Assembly (NCBI RefSeq): GCF_900497805.2
Contig: NW_020954569.1
Location: 26,244,466 to 26,308,465 of the forward strand
Source: Vombatus ursinus
Taxonomy: Eukaryota > Chordata > Mammalia > Diprotodontia > Vombatidae
Length of the DNA: 64,000 nucleotides
Direction: 5' to 3'
Part shown: piece by piece, positions 1 through 10,992 of the stretch
How positions within the stretch are numbered: the stretch's first letter is position 1
How the letters are laid out: the number at the start of each line of letters is the position of its first letter
The notes under the pieces: generated by a model
The model's database searches: none
The model's input: the letters and a program-made list of their open reading frames with translations, nothing else
Told to the model about the DNA's origin: nothing
Program-made: the position numbers and the translations under genes

Positions 1-48
1 AGGAAGGAAGGAAGGAAGGAAGGAAGGAAGGAAGGAAGGAAGGAAGGT
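1..48. repeat. (AAGG)n microsatellite, cut by window edge
   Basis: Twelve tandem AGGA/AAGG units run to position 48. The tract begins before the window, so its full length is unknown. Confidence 0.95.
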
Positions 49-767
49 TACTGTTATCCTTTTGTGTTAGTTTGTTACAAGGTAAAGCAAGTTTCTATTT
101 TGACACCTCTCTTGCAAAGCTCTGCACATAGCCACACACATCAAAATGGACATATTCCACTTTAAGTGCTCCCTAAAGAACAAACTCTTTCTCACATGGA
201 AAAGAGGCTCTATCCATCAGGAGATGCCAGGACAGAACACCTATGGTGATATTGTCTTGACATATAATCCATGTACAGCACTTTCTTTGAAGACCCCCTA
301 GCCCAAAACATGAGAGCTCCCAGGTCTACCTTCTTTTTGAATGAATCTTGCCCACTAGCTAGCAGGAAAAACCAATAGGACAAAAGAAAAATTAAGTGAG
401 CATTCATCTAAGTTAGCAAATGGTACTTCTATGGCCACCATTTCCTTGGAATTGGCAGGATCTAGAGGAGTTTTTACATACCTTTGAAGTAAAGGAACAG
501 AGATGTGCTTACTTCTCCTCTCCCTGCTTTTAACACCAGTAGTTGCCAAAAAACAGTAATAGTCCCTCTAAAAATGTGAAAAAAAATCATCACAGGTTTC
601 TCCTGCTTCTTATAAAACAACAGATGCAAATAATTTTCATGGCTATTTTAATCAAATAAACTCAAGAATTATCACAGTTTTGTAATAACCAAAACAATTC
701 TTAAATGCATCATAAATAACAGATAAAGTAACAAATGACAGTTCTGCATTCACTGTTGTAGTACTAG
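49..767. other. Unassigned non-coding sequence
   Basis: AT-rich sequence with no recognised repeat, RNA gene or splice-flanked coding stretch. Two minus-strand frames of about 65 codons are no longer than chance and show no protein-like pattern. Confidence 0.5.
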
Positions 768-1100
768 AGGATCACAGATTTAGAAGTATTAAGGATTTAT
801 CTTTGAGGTCATTTAGTGCAACTTACTCATTTCATAGTAGAGGAAACTGAAGTTAGAAGTTAAATGGGGGCAGCTAGGTGGCGCAGTGGACAGAGCACTG
901 GCCCTGAAGTCAGGAGGACCTGAGTTCAAATCCGACCTCAGACCAAACACTTGACACTTACTAGCTGTGTGACCCTGAGCAAGTCACTTAGCCCCAACTG
1001 CCTAAGCAAAAAAAAAAAAAAAAAAAGTTAAATGGCTTTCTCAGTCACAAAGGTAGTAAATAGCAGAGCAAGGATGGGAATCTCTTTTCCCTAAACCGTA
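768..1100 (-). mobile_element. MIR/CORE-SINE copy split by a younger SINE
   Basis: The pieces 768-867 and 1036-1100 form one old element in reverse orientation. The left piece has the 'gaggaaactgaag' core and the right piece the 'tcacaaaggtagtaaatagc' block, in the order seen in antisense MIR-like elements. The tRNA-type SINE at 868-1026 separates them. Confidence 0.65.
868..1026 (+). mobile_element. tRNA-derived SINE (WSINE1/CORE-SINE type), full length
   Basis: The copy starts GGGGGCAGCTAGGTGG, has an internal B-box-like GAGTTCAAATCC, and ends in about 18 A residues. It is flanked by the duplication AAGTTAAATGG at 857-867 and 1025-1035, which shows LINE-style insertion. The exact duplication suggests a fairly young copy. 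It sits inside an older MIR-like element. Confidence 0.93.
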
Positions 1101-1119
1101 ATGTTCCTTCATAAAATAA

Positions 1120-1366
1120 TAATAGCTAACTAACTTGAGGTTTGCAAAATACTGTACAAATACTGTCTCATTTAATCCTCACAACAACCCTGGGAAGTAG
1201 GTGTTATTATTAACCCCCATTTTACAGATGAGGAAATTGAGGTAGACAGAGGTTTAGAAATTTGCCTAGGGTCACACAACTAGTAAACTTAAGGAGCTGT
1301 ATTTGAATTGAAGCTGCCTGAGTCGAGATCCAGTGCTCTATCCATTTTGCCACCCAGCTGTTTCAT
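1120..1366 (-). mobile_element. MIR/CORE-SINE, near full length
   Basis: Read on the minus strand, this gives a tRNA-like head (about 1300-1366, antisense 'ccagtgctctatccatt'), the CORE region and the 3' 'cattttacagatgaggaaa' segment. The tail (1120-1160) keeps the 'tttgcaaaatactgt' block. It is old and diverged. Confidence 0.7.
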
Positions 1367-1599
1367 TTCAGAAAGCCTTAGGAGCTTTCTTAGCTCATGG
1401 TGGTGATGGGAAGCCTATAACCAAGGCACCAGGGGAACTTAGAGGAACACTTAGAGGAACAGCACGTTGGTGTCTGATCCCAGCAAAGCTTCTGTGGGAC
1501 ATTGAATCAATAGGGGATAGCACAAATTTCAGGTTCACATGAAAACATGCAACAGAGAAGAGCTAGTGGGAGTCATCTGATCAGCATCAGAATGTATAG

Positions 1600-2308
1600 T
1601 GTGGTGGGTAGAATATGAAATGACTGAGGAAACAAAGCTTGGAACTTCTTATCATATTCATTTATTAAGCAATGCATATCAATTGCATGACAAATTGGAA
1701 CCAGGCCTCCTCAGTTTTGGCACTGGACCCCAAATACATGGGGAGACAGATTTTTATGCATTAATAACAATTAAATAAGACCAATTAATTAAAAGAAAAC
1801 AATTAACCAGGATACAACATTAGGTAATCTGGTAATTAGGTAATTAGGTAATTCTAAGTGGGAGGAAAGATTAAAGACTTTCTGAGTTGGGAGCAATTCC
1901 CTAAAATCATAAAAAAAAGAGGTGTCCCATTCCCCCTTGTCTGTCTTCAATCAAAGGAACTTGAAAACAGCGACTGATTAAGAAAAATGGGGCCAGTTTT
2001 CAGATAAGACATGTCAGTTGATTGGAATATGTAATTATGAGCAAACTCCTTGCATCAGTCTTCAGATCTGACTGGGTTTCTGGTCAGCATAACCTAGGTC
2101 CTTAATTAAGAGTCTCTAAGCAGCAGGTAGAGGTGGTCCAGCTTCCCAGGAACACAGGGCTAGGTTCAAACGATTACCACAATTACATCAAGTTTTTCAG
2201 AAATTTCTCAGAAATTAGACTACACCCATAATTGAATAGAAAGGGAACTGAGCTAGATCCAGACTTGAGTCACAAGATGGAGTCAGTGTGGTTTCCTCAA
2301 TTCTCACA
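1600..2308 (-). mobile_element. Probable solo LTR of an endogenous retrovirus (fossil)
   Basis: On the minus strand the segment begins TGTGAGAATTGTGAG and ends CCACCACA, giving TG...CA ends. A TATA-like element lies near 1755 and an AATAAA signal near 1662, an order that fits U3-R-U5. No flanking internal retroviral sequence was seen, so it looks like a solo LTR. I could not find a matching target duplication, so the ends and the assignment are tentative. It is probably old. Confidence 0.45.
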
Positions 2309-3857
2309 ATTCTCACCAAATGCTCTCACCCTTTATCTACAGTTCTTTTTTCTCTGTGGCTGGGACATCTGCTAAGAAATTGAAAAAAGTTCATATATTT
2401 ATCGGAAAATTGTACTGAAAAATATTCAATAAGTTTAGTTATTGTTTTGTGCCCACTTAAAAGAGTGCTTTGTTTCTTCCCCCACCAAAAAAAAAATATA
2501 TCTCCAAAATTAAAGGAGAGAGAAATGCATAAATCATCTGAAAAAGTTTTAATTTGTTCAAATTTCAGGTCTGATGCAAGCCACTTAGATCAGGCATCTA
2601 CTACCAGAGTGGGGGATATGCCAATAGAGATGGGTTGAGTAATATCTAAGTGTCTCCAGAAGAATTCTAATGACTCCTGTGTCTAGCCTTCTTGGATTAC
2701 CCTAAAATTGGGGCATTGACAATAATACCTGGATCTCTTTGCCTACCTATGCATAAAATCACATTGCCTTCTAACATATGTGTACCATCTGAAACCAGTT
2801 AGATTCTTGGACAGAGATGATTTCCTTGTATTCAGGTACCTAAATATGGACTTTGTATCCTTGGAACCAACCTAGGTAGGGCTCTGGAAAATGATAGCAA
2901 GGTAGAATGGAGCTATAGCTATAATTTTTTGTAGCCAGAGCAAATGATATAGAGCGCACCTTCAATTCCATTAGAAAGGGAGGCAATAGAGACCCTAAGA
3001 TATCATGAAGTAAATGCTGCAGGAGGTTCAAACAGGTTAAGGGGAGCAGGAGTATGGGACTAGGCAGGGGGAAGAGCTTTCTCAAAGTACATCCAATGGG
3101 CAGAGGAAGTTATTATGTTGCTAGCTTTCCAATTTAACTAATTATTCTTATTACCTAGCTTCTATGTTCAGTTGTTTTCTTGATACTGAAGGATTGAAAG
3201 TGCAGTCGATAATAAGTTTTGATGCTCCAGGTAGGGGGAGGCAAATCTCTAGTGACCCTGCCTTAGTTACAGTTCTAAAGTGGAGAAGATGCAAGATGTT
3301 TTTCCCTTTCATGTATGTATGTTCACTAACTCAGTTTGTATTTATTGTATCAATAAACCTTTTAGTTAGACCAACTTAGTTTTAGGTTTTCTGTCCATGT
3401 TTCCCAAAATCCTGGAATCTAGCTAGTAAAAATCCTACTGGTATTCCACAGTAACATGCTGTATTCTTTCTTCCTAGTTTTCACTTGCTTTCAGTTACAA
3501 TCTTGTCAATTTCCACGGTAACAAACCTGTGCTGTTATAACAGCCTTGTCCTTCAAAGCGAAAAAACACTCACCGTTTTCAAAAAGATCTTGGCCCTTGA
3601 AGAAAAAAAGTGGAAAATAAATCCATGAAAAGAAAGATGTTGTTTTAATGAAAAGTTCTTTGACTGTAAAAAAATAAGATAAGATAATTGGGCAATCAAA
3701 ACCAAATAAGAGAGGGTATAAGCAAAACATGGTCAGAATAATTGATGTATTTTATGAGAAACTCTGGGAGGGGGAAGGGAAAGGAGTCTTAAAATATTTG
3801 AGTTTTTCTCTAGGATAAATCCTGATTCATAGCATGCCCTTTGATCACCAAAATTCT
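2309..3857. other. Unassigned non-coding sequence
   Basis: I recognise no repeat or gene here. Open frames are short (about 80 codons at most) and lack splice context. A stretch near 3506-3730 is open on the minus strand, but its translation is low-complexity and hydrophobic and is not convincing. Confidence 0.5.
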
Positions 3858-4085
3858 GTATACTTTATTTTCATTTTTTAAAATTTGTTTAAAAATATTT
3901 TGTTTTAATTAGCCAAAATTTGCCTTCTTACCTTCCTGTCCAACCCCTTTCCCAAACTGAGAAAAACAAGAATGACAAAACCGATTCAAACACATATAGT
4001 CAATCAAAACAAATTTCTACATTGGCCATGACCAAAAAAAAATTTAACTCATTTGGCATTCTGAGTCCCATTCTCTATCAGGAGA

Positions 4086-4778
4086 TGTTGCGGTCTGAGA
4101 GGTTGAGACCCTTCAAAGACTAGTGTACAGGACAGGGTCGTCTGGAATGAATTCACAGACTCAAGCATTCTTTAAGTCAAGGTGGCAAAGATTTATTGTT
4201 ACGCTTTTCAGCAGGCAAGGATTCTTAAGGAACCTGTGAGAGACTGAGGATAGAGCTAGGGTTTATATGAAAAAGGGCATGGGAAAGGAATGCCAGGGAC
4301 ACTGATGAGGTAATCTAAAGGTGCAGGTGTCTTTGGGAGCTATGGATGAGAAAGTACAGGGAGCATACCGGACAGGGAGGGAGATAACAGAAGTATGGAT
4401 CTTGGGAGTCTGGCAGGAGGAAGAGTCCTTGGGCCAGCCAAGGACAAAACTCCTTGGGCTGGGCAAGGCACTCCTCTCCCTCTGTCTTGATGAGAGAATG
4501 CTCTGCAACAAGGGAAAGCTTTCTCACAAGACAGGAACTTACTAAGAAATTGGGAGGCTTCCAAAGACACGATCTGAGGGCTGAGGCCTGAGCAGCCCAG
4601 CATTCTCTCACCCAGCTTTGTGTAGCTGCACCAGGGAGAGAAATAAGGGTCTTGCTGGGGCCCATGCATGAATAACTGCTAGGCACAGTGTCCTTGGGCT
4701 GAGGAGTGGTTGTCAGAGACAGTGTTTCTGAGGCTAGGGAGAAATTGGGGTTCAAGTACAAGCACAATCACCCCATCA
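4086..4778 (-). mobile_element. Solo LTR of an endogenous retrovirus (fossil)
   Basis: The 693 bp unit has TG...CA ends and is flanked by the 4 bp target duplication GAGA at 4082-4085 and 4779-4782. It is inserted in an L1 that resumes without a break. In minus orientation it starts TGATGGGGTGATTGTG and ends CAGACCGCAACA. TATAAA lies at 4262-4267 and an AATAAA signal at 4192-4197, defining U3, a short R, and U5. No internal region or second LTR is present, as expected after LTR-LTR recombination. It is younger than the host L1. The family is not named; the 4 bp duplication limits the choices. Confidence 0.85.
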
Positions 4779-5904
4779 GAGACAGGTAGCATGTTTCACC
4801 ATTAATCCTCTGGAATCATGGTTGGTCATTGTACTGATAAGAGTTCATCACAATAGTATTCCATCACATTTACATACCAAAACTTGCTCATCCATTCTCC
4901 AATTTATGATCACCCTCTCAGATTTTCATTCTTTGCTACCTCCAAAAAAAGTTCTGTGTATGTGGGAGGTGGGGGTGGGGGATATATAAAATATATCATC
5001 CTTGGAGTTTGTTTTCTTAGGACTAATCCTTCTCTTAATCTACGCTTTCTCTAAAGTCCCCTCCCCTCTTCTCCCCTTTGTCTCTTTTGAGCAAAATTTA
5101 TTTCCATCCTTAACTGTGTGTGTGTATCCTTTCTTCTTTTAAATAGTTCAGATGAGAGTGAAGTTGAAGTATCAGCCACTCCTCCACCTCCTCCTTGCTT
5201 ATATAGATGGGTATTTGTACATCCCAATTATGTAAGATAATTTTCCCTAATTTTCTTTTCCCTTCCCCTCCTCCTTCCCTATTGTATTTCTCTTCCCTCC
5301 CTTTCCATTCTTTGCTTAAGATCATTAAGGAATAACAGAACCACTCCCAGGCCCTGTCTATTTGGACTACAGATGATGATAGTGTTCAGAAGGGGTATAT
5401 ATATCATCTCCCTATATTTGAATCTGAGCAGTGTTTCTTGTTCAGTGTTTTATCATTATCCATTTATATTTACCTTTTTCTTCCCTTCTGTATTTGAATT
5501 TCGAAGTTTCTAGGCAGCCCTGATCTTTTCATCAGGAAAGATGGGAAGTCCTCTATTTCACCAAAGGTCCATTTCCCCCTTTGTAGCATTAAACTCAGTT
5601 TTTCTGGATAAGTTATTCTTGGCTGCAACCTCATATCCTTTGTCTTCTGGAATATCATATTCCAAGTTTTCCAATTATTTTTTTAGTGGCGGCTGCTAAA
5701 TCATGTGTGATCCTGACTGTGGCTCCTCGGTACTTGAATTATTTCTTTCTGGCTTTTCGAAGAATTTTTTTTTCTTTGACCTGGAAACTCAAGATTTTTG
5801 CTATAATGTTCTCGGGAGTTTTTGGTTTGATGTTTCCTTCAAGAGGTGACCAGTGGACCAGCGGATTCTTTCTATTTCCACTTTGCCCTCTGTTTTTTTG
5901 AGGT

Positions 5905-6069
5905 GGGGGTTGGTTTTGGTTTTTGGTTTGTTTTGTTTTGTTTTAGGAAATCTGGGTTAAATGAATTTCCCAGGGTCACACAACTAGTAAGTGTCTAAGG
6001 CTGGATTTGAACTCAGGTCCTCCTGACTCTAGGGCCAGTACTCTATCCATTGTACCTCCTAACTGCCCC
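5905..6069 (-). mobile_element. tRNA-derived SINE in L1 ORF1
   Basis: The antisense copy runs from a T/GTTTT-rich tail (5905-5945) through 'tcacacaactagtaagtg' to the antisense head ending 'cctcctaactgcccct'. It splits the ORF1 region of the surrounding minus-strand L1. Confidence 0.85.
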
Positions 6070-6524
6070 TAGACCAAGGGTTCTTAAATTTTTCTCCTCA
6101 ATTTGTTTTGAGTTGTTTTTGCTGTAAGATACCTTACTTTTTCCTTCTATTTTTTTCACCCTTTTAATTTTAATATTTCTTCTTTCCTCGAGTAGTCACT
6201 GGCTTCTATTCAGTTATCCAAATATCAGGCAGTTTGTTGCTTGGGCAAGCAAGCCATTGTGCCAAGCCTTTAATTCCCTTTACAATTCTTTATTCCTTAG
6301 CTCTCATTTCCTTTCTAATTTTTTCAAGCTCTCTCATTTCATTTATTTTTTTAAATTTAATGTATTTGTTGCATTTTAAGTTCCAAACAGTCCCAGTTTC
6401 ACATTCTATCCAGCCAAGAACACCTTCCCATCTGCCAATGGTCATATTTGTATTTCACTTCCTTCCTCACTTCACACCTCCCCAATACAAAATTTTCTTC
6501 TCTGATCACCACTGATTGCCCTAC

Positions 6525-6620
6525 ATCCCATTGACTTCTATTAAGATATAAACTCCTTGAGGGAAACTATGTCTTCCACAGAGTAAGCAATTAACAAATA
6601 CTTTTTTACATTCATTCACA
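6525..6620 (+). mobile_element. L2 LINE 3'-end fragment
   Basis: The segment keeps the diagnostic L2 tail order: 'aaactccttgaggg', then the 'gtaagcaattaacaaata' block corresponding to the usual 'cttaataaatg' end. It is short and diverged. Confidence 0.5.
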
Positions 6621-6856
6621 AGAGAAAAAAAAACATGGCAGAAGTGACACTTCTACTCCTAATATGAGTTCTCCATCATTCATTCTCCCAAAGTAAAAAT
6701 AAGAGTGAGTTAATCAAATCTGATAAGTTCTGCCCCAGAACATTGGAAATTATCATGAATATTTATTTGAAATATGAATTTTCCACCATTGTCACTAACC
6801 ATGAATCACTCCCAAAGTTTATAGTGTCAAGTCAAATAAAATCACATCAAGAGAAG

Positions 6857-7775
6857 TCAACAAGCATTTACTAAATTTCTACCACATGCCAGGAACTGTA
6901 CTAAACACTCAGGATACAAAGAAAGGCCAAAACAAACAATAAAACTAAACAGTCTCTATTCTCAAGGACCTCACAGACTAATGGGGAGACAGAGTGCAAT
7001 TAATTTATGTACAAGTAATATTTATAAAGAAAAATTGGAGATAATTTATAGAGGGAAGGGCTTAGCATTAAGGGGGTCAGGAAAGGCTTCTTACAGAAGG
7101 CTTAGTTGGTTCCTGAAGAAAGATAAAATTAAAAGGCAAAAGTAAGGAGAAAGAGCATTCCAGGCAGGGAGCCCAGTCAGTGAAAAGAGACAGTCATCAA
7201 GTGGAGTGTCACATATGAGGAAAATCAGTGTCACTTGACAAGCAAGGATGCCAGTGTCACTGGATCATAGAATACTTAAAGGGCATGTAAGAAAACTTAA
7301 AAAGTCTGGAGTGGGGTTATTAAAGGCTTTTAAAACCTTACCAGATTTTGTACTTGGTGTAGAGGTAATGGGGAACCCCTGAAATTTACTGAATAGGGGT
7401 ATGACATGGCCACACCTGTCCTTCAGGAAGATCAATTTGACATATTAGGAGAGGATGGACTGAAGTAGGGAGAGATGACGCATGGAGACCAACCAGCAAG
7501 CTATTGCAATTGTCCACCTGTAAGGTGATAATGGCCTGTCTAAGATGGGTGCAGGATCAGTGGAGAAAGGAGGTCTTGTACAAGAAATGTTGAGAAGATA
7601 GCATCAACAGGATTTGGCAACAGATGGGATATGAAGAATGAGAGAGACAAAGAGTGAAAAGTCAAAGATGACATCTAGGTTGTAAGCCTAGGAGGACTGT
7701 GGTGACCTCAACAGCAAACAGGAAGTTAGGAAGAGTGAATGATGAAATACTGAGAATTTAGAATTGACAAGAAAG
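6857..7775 (-). mobile_element. L2 LINE, ORF2 C-terminus and 3' UTR
   Basis: The antisense copy begins at its 3' tail ('tcaacaagcatttactaaat'), passes through the 3' UTR ('ggcttcttacagaagg', 'gagcattccaggcaggg', 'ccagtgtcactgga') and into the C-terminal reverse-transcriptase ORF (7300-7775, 'agctattgcaattgtcc', 'atgacatctaggttgtaagc'). It is 5'-truncated and old. The same consensus order appears in the antisense copy at 52557-56150, so the two can be aligned. Confidence 0.75.
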
Positions 7776-8026
7776 CTTGAGGTTTTGAACTATTAGCTAA
7801 TTAAAGAATGCAGCCATTATAATTAAAAAGACAATGACGAAACAAGCTTTTATTGTTGAAAACAGTGTAAGAGTGCCACCTATAAAAGTTCTCATATCTT
7901 CATACTCTAAAAACTTAGAAATAAAATATTCGAATCTACTTCAAAATCTTCCAAGTGCAAAGTTTTAGTGTGTTTTGAATCTAATTTTTAAAAACATAAA
8001 AATCCAACATCTGTTTATTTTTTTAG
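7776..8026. other. Unassigned sequence upstream of candidate exon
   Basis: AT-rich and non-repetitive as far as I can see. It ends in a polypyrimidine-like run 'ctgtttatttttttag', a good splice acceptor for the open segment that follows. Confidence 0.4.
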
Positions 8027-8177
8027 GAACAGTTGACTGACATTGGAAGAAATGGAAATTTCCTAACCAAACTGCCACAAAAATCTTTGCATAAAACATG
8101 GATGCTATTGAAAAATGAATACAAAGATTTAGTAAGCACAGTCAATGATGGACTTCTTCCATGTGGATATCCATCAG
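8027..8177 (+). CDS. Candidate internal coding exon of an unrecognised gene
   Basis: This 151 bp segment has an acceptor (T-rich tract plus TAG ending at 8026) and a donor (CATCAG|GTACC, GT at 8178-8179). One frame is open throughout, phase 0 at the start and phase 1 at the end, encoding 50 residues. It includes the blocks NGNFLTKLPQKSLHKTW, MLLKNEYKDLVSTVND and GLLPCGYPSG, a mixed composition typical of a folded protein. An in-frame TAG overlaps the acceptor, so it could only be coding as a spliced internal exon. I do not recognise the protein and see no neighbouring exon. It is not part of any repeat I recognise and lies between an L2 and an L1. It could also be a chance open stretch or a pseudoexon. 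Confidence 0.4.
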
Positions 8178-8269
8178 GTACCTTTTTCAGCTATGACAGC
8201 CATTCAAATTTAGCATGGAAAGAAATAGGACTTGGAACCAATTAGTTCTTCAAATATAAAAATATTTGT

Positions 8270-9110
8270 CATTTATTTATTTTTAACATTAAAAATTTTC
8301 AACTTCTGAATTCTCTCCCTCACTCTCACCACTCCCCCACCCCTGATAAGGCAAGCAATATATCAATCATATATGTGAAATCATGCAAAATATATTTCTA
8401 TATTAGCCCTAGCATGCCCCAAAAATGCAAGAAAAATAAAGAAATGAGAAAACTATACTTCAGTTTGCATTCAAAGTTAATCAGTTCTTTATCTGGAGTT
8501 GGATAGCATTTTACATCATGAGTCCTTTGGATCATTGTATTGATCAGATTAGCTAAGTCTTTCACAGTTCATCATAATTACAATATTGTTGTTACTGTGC
8601 ACAATGTTCTCCTGGTTCTGCTCACTTCAATTTGCATCAGTTTATATAGGTCTTCTCATGTTTTTCTGAAATCACCTCCCCTTTGTCATTTCTTGTAGCA
8701 CAATAATACTTCATCACAACCATAAGCCACAACTTGTTCAGCCATTCCCCAACTAATGGGCATCCCATCAATTTCTAATTCTTTGCCACCACAAAAAGAA
8801 TTGTTATAAATAATTTTGTACATATAGGTCCATTTCTTTTTTCTTTGATCTCTTTGAGGTAAAGACCTATTGTATTTCTGGATCAAAGATACTGCACAGT
8901 TTTGTAGGCCTTTAGGCATAGTTCCAAATTGTTCTCTAGAATAGTTGGACCATTTTACAGCTCCACCAACAGTTCATGAGTGGACCTATTTTCCCTCATC
9001 CCTTCCAGCATTTGTTATTTCTGATAGGTATGAGGTGGCACCTCACAGTTGTTTTAATTTTCGTTTCTCCAATCTATGAGTGACTATAGATAACTTTGAT
9101 GTCTTCTACT
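8270..9110 (-). mobile_element. L1 LINE, ORF2 C-terminus plus 3' UTR (5'-truncated)
   Basis: On the minus strand, the ORF2 C-terminal block runs from about 9100 to 8690. It includes the antisense of 'gtggtggcaaagaatt' and the 'ccattccccaactaatggg' segment. The 3' UTR follows to 8270. This matches the tail seen at 43151-44291 and 61325-61987. It is an ordinary dead-on-arrival truncated insertion. Confidence 0.85.
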
Positions 9111-9339
9111 GAAATAAACTAAGACTTCAAAATACAATGAAACATTCAATCACATTGCTCTCATTTAAAAATAACATAGTTAATATTTTAGTGAAAGCAA
9201 AATGATTTTTGTACAAAATAAAATAATTCAAATATTATTTATTTTATATTTATCTCATCCTTTTAAAACTTTCTATATTTTTCATATATTTGATAATGCA
9301 TACATTATATCAATATAGTAACACATGCATATAGTATGA

Positions 9340-9532
9340 TAGACTCAGAGTTGGAAGGGAAGTTACCAGTCATCTACTTCAAACCCTTCATTTTATAGAT
9401 GAGAAAACTGAAGCCCAAAAGTTAAGTGATTTGTTCAGTATCACACAAGTAGTTAATAAGTGACAGTATTTAAACCCAGGTCATCTGACTCAAAAGTCCA
9501 TTCTTCCCCCATTGTACCACACTGGCTTCTCT
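9340..9532 (-). mobile_element. MIR/CORE-SINE
   Basis: Antisense copy with 'cattttatagatgagaaaac', 'aagttaagtgatttgttc', 'tcacacaagtagttaata' and 'tttaaacccaggtcatctga' in the canonical order, ending at the tRNA-like head. Confidence 0.75.
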
Positions 9533-9593
9533 AATTTAAAAATAAATAAATTTATGTTCATTTGGGGTTTTGTACTCAAAAATATGTTTTTAT

Positions 9594-9753
9594 GGGGGCA
9601 GCTAGGTGGCACAGTGGATAGAGCACCAGCCCTGGATCCAGGAAGACCTGAGTTCAAATCCAGCCTCAGACCAAACACTTGACACTTACTAGCTGTGTGA
9701 TCCTGAGCAAGTCACTTAACTCCAATTACCTAAAAATAAAAAAATTAAAAATT
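9594..9753 (+). mobile_element. tRNA-derived SINE, full length
   Basis: Begins GGGGGCAGCTAGGTGGCAC and ends in an A-rich tail. It is flanked by the 15 bp duplication AAAAATATGTTTTTA at 9578-9592 and 9754-9768, without mismatch, so it is a relatively recent insertion. Confidence 0.95.
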
Positions 9754-9784
9754 AAAAATATGTTTTTACCCAAAGGAGCAGTAA

Positions 9785-10312
9785 TGATCACAAAAGTTTA
9801 GAAACCACTGGTCTTTGTGTTGAAACTCTTGGATGGGCTGCTATGAGACACGGTAGACCCTCCATCCCTAAAGTGTGTCAGAGGAGAACAGTCTGTACTA
9901 AGTGTTTGAGACAATTGCCTGCTACAGGCAGGAGACTAAAGCCAATTATCTCTTGAATTCCTTCCCTGCTCTAAAACACTGTGCTCTGTCTCCAGCACCT
10001 CTGACCTTTTCCTTCCCTCTATAATCACCAAGTTTTATTTATCCAGGCCCCACTGGGGTCATCCAGAACTCAGGGAGAAACCAGAGGCCTTCAAGCCAAA
10101 GGCTGCAACTCACTGACCAGCTCATCCCTGCCACTCCCACCACTGTCTGGGCCCTGGTTTGACAGGTCTTTTAGTTGACTGCCTATATTATCCTGTAAGT
10201 GTTAGTGTCTTTCAGGATTTCAGGACCAACAACAAACAAGCACAGCGTGCTCTATTGTCTTTAATATATGTACACATGCATGCAAGCATATACACATGCA
10301 TGTGTGTGTAGA
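9785..10312. other. Unassigned sequence
   Basis: Slightly more GC-rich than its surroundings (CT/CA-rich around 9950-10180). No repeat family or splice-flanked reading frame is recognised. Confidence 0.45.
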
Positions 10313-10350
10313 GATATATATATATATATGTATATGTATATATGTATGCA
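10313..10350. repeat. (TA)n/(TATG)n simple repeat
   Basis: Alternating TA and TATG units lie next to the tail of the antisense SINE that follows. It probably grew from that tail. Confidence 0.85.
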
Positions 10351-10355
10351 TACAT

Positions 10356-10476
10356 GTGTGACTTGCCCAAGGTCACACAGCTACTAACCGTTATGTGTCT
10401 GAGGCCGGATTTGAACTCAGGTCCTCCCAAATCCAGGGCTGGTGCTCTATCCCCTGTACCACCTAGCTGCCCCCCA
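10356..10476 (-). mobile_element. tRNA-derived SINE, 3'-shortened
   Basis: Antisense 'gacttgcccaaggtcacaca' through 'gatttgaactcaggtcctcc' to 'accacctagctgcc' gives the tRNA-like head and body. The usual A-rich tail is replaced by the TA-rich repeat on its left. Confidence 0.85.
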
Positions 10477-10639
10477 AGCTCTTTTCAGGGCTGCTCATCC
10501 AAATTTGATGTCTACCTCTAACCCAGCTCTCACCTGTGATTCCAAGCATGCACAGTGGCCAATCCCTAGTAAAACAGTCTTGGCAGATGGGCTAAACCAG
10601 GTTGAAGGGAACCAACAGGCATCAAACCTACCAGTGAGT

Positions 10640-10935
10640 TAGGGAAGTATCTATCCCAAGCTCATGAAGACTTTTGGCAGAATGAGAAAATGAGAACAAG
10701 GCAAATGAAGCAGGTCCTGCGGAGCACTTAGAGCACGGTCAGACATCAAAGATGGAAAGGTCATCCACTGAATCCTAGACCATCGCCAGTCATCCTGACT
10801 TTTGTCTTGTCAACAGACTTCCATGACTCCGGAAGACAGAGTGAGACTGATGACTTTATGCAACTCTGCCTCATTTAAATCCAATTCACCCACAAGTCAA
10901 GACATCACCTTGTGATATCATTGGTCCTCTTTGAA
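10640..10935 (+). mobile_element. Marsupial dispersed repeat (unnamed), long arm
   Basis: The block shares long collinear stretches with the reverse complement of 47676-47990. Examples are 'gcggagcacttagagc', 'gactgatgactttatgcaac', 'caagtcaagacatcacc' and 'cattggtcctctttgaaaa', followed by 'aaaggatgattg'. Copies of this family usually end in a CAA-rich tail. I know it only as an abundant marsupial repeat and give no family name. The shared CAA-type end hints at RTE-assisted mobility. Confidence 0.6.
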
Positions 10936-10949
10936 AAACAAAGGATGAT

Positions 10950-10952
<3 letters not shown>

Positions 10953-10992
<40 letters not shown>

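Larger units (their letters stand above)
3858..6365 (-). mobile_element. L1 LINE lacking central ORF2 (half-L1-like), 5'-truncated
   Basis: Read on the minus strand, the order is ORF1 coiled coil (about 6365-6080), ORF1 C-terminal domain (about 5890-5480), the GA-rich ORF1-ORF2 spacer (about 5480-5000), the last part of ORF2 (about 4990-4783, near the VAKNEN-type block), and the 3' UTR to 3858. About 3 kb of ORF2, holding endonuclease and reverse transcriptase, is absent, and the spacer joins the ORF2 C-terminus near 4990. Two later insertions interrupt it: a solo LTR at 4086-4778 and a tRNA-type SINE at 5905-6069. The sequence on both sides of the LTR is continuous L1, which confirms the order of events. 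The 5' end is truncated within ORF1. No target duplication was identified. Confidence 0.75.

Noticed and set aside
868-1026. Possible tRNA gene
   Set aside because: A- and B-box-like motifs belong to the tRNA-derived head of a SINE with an A tail and target duplication. No cloverleaf with a proper acceptor stem was seen.
4315-4767. 150-codon minus-strand open frame
   Set aside because: It lies wholly inside the solo LTR, which is not protein-coding.
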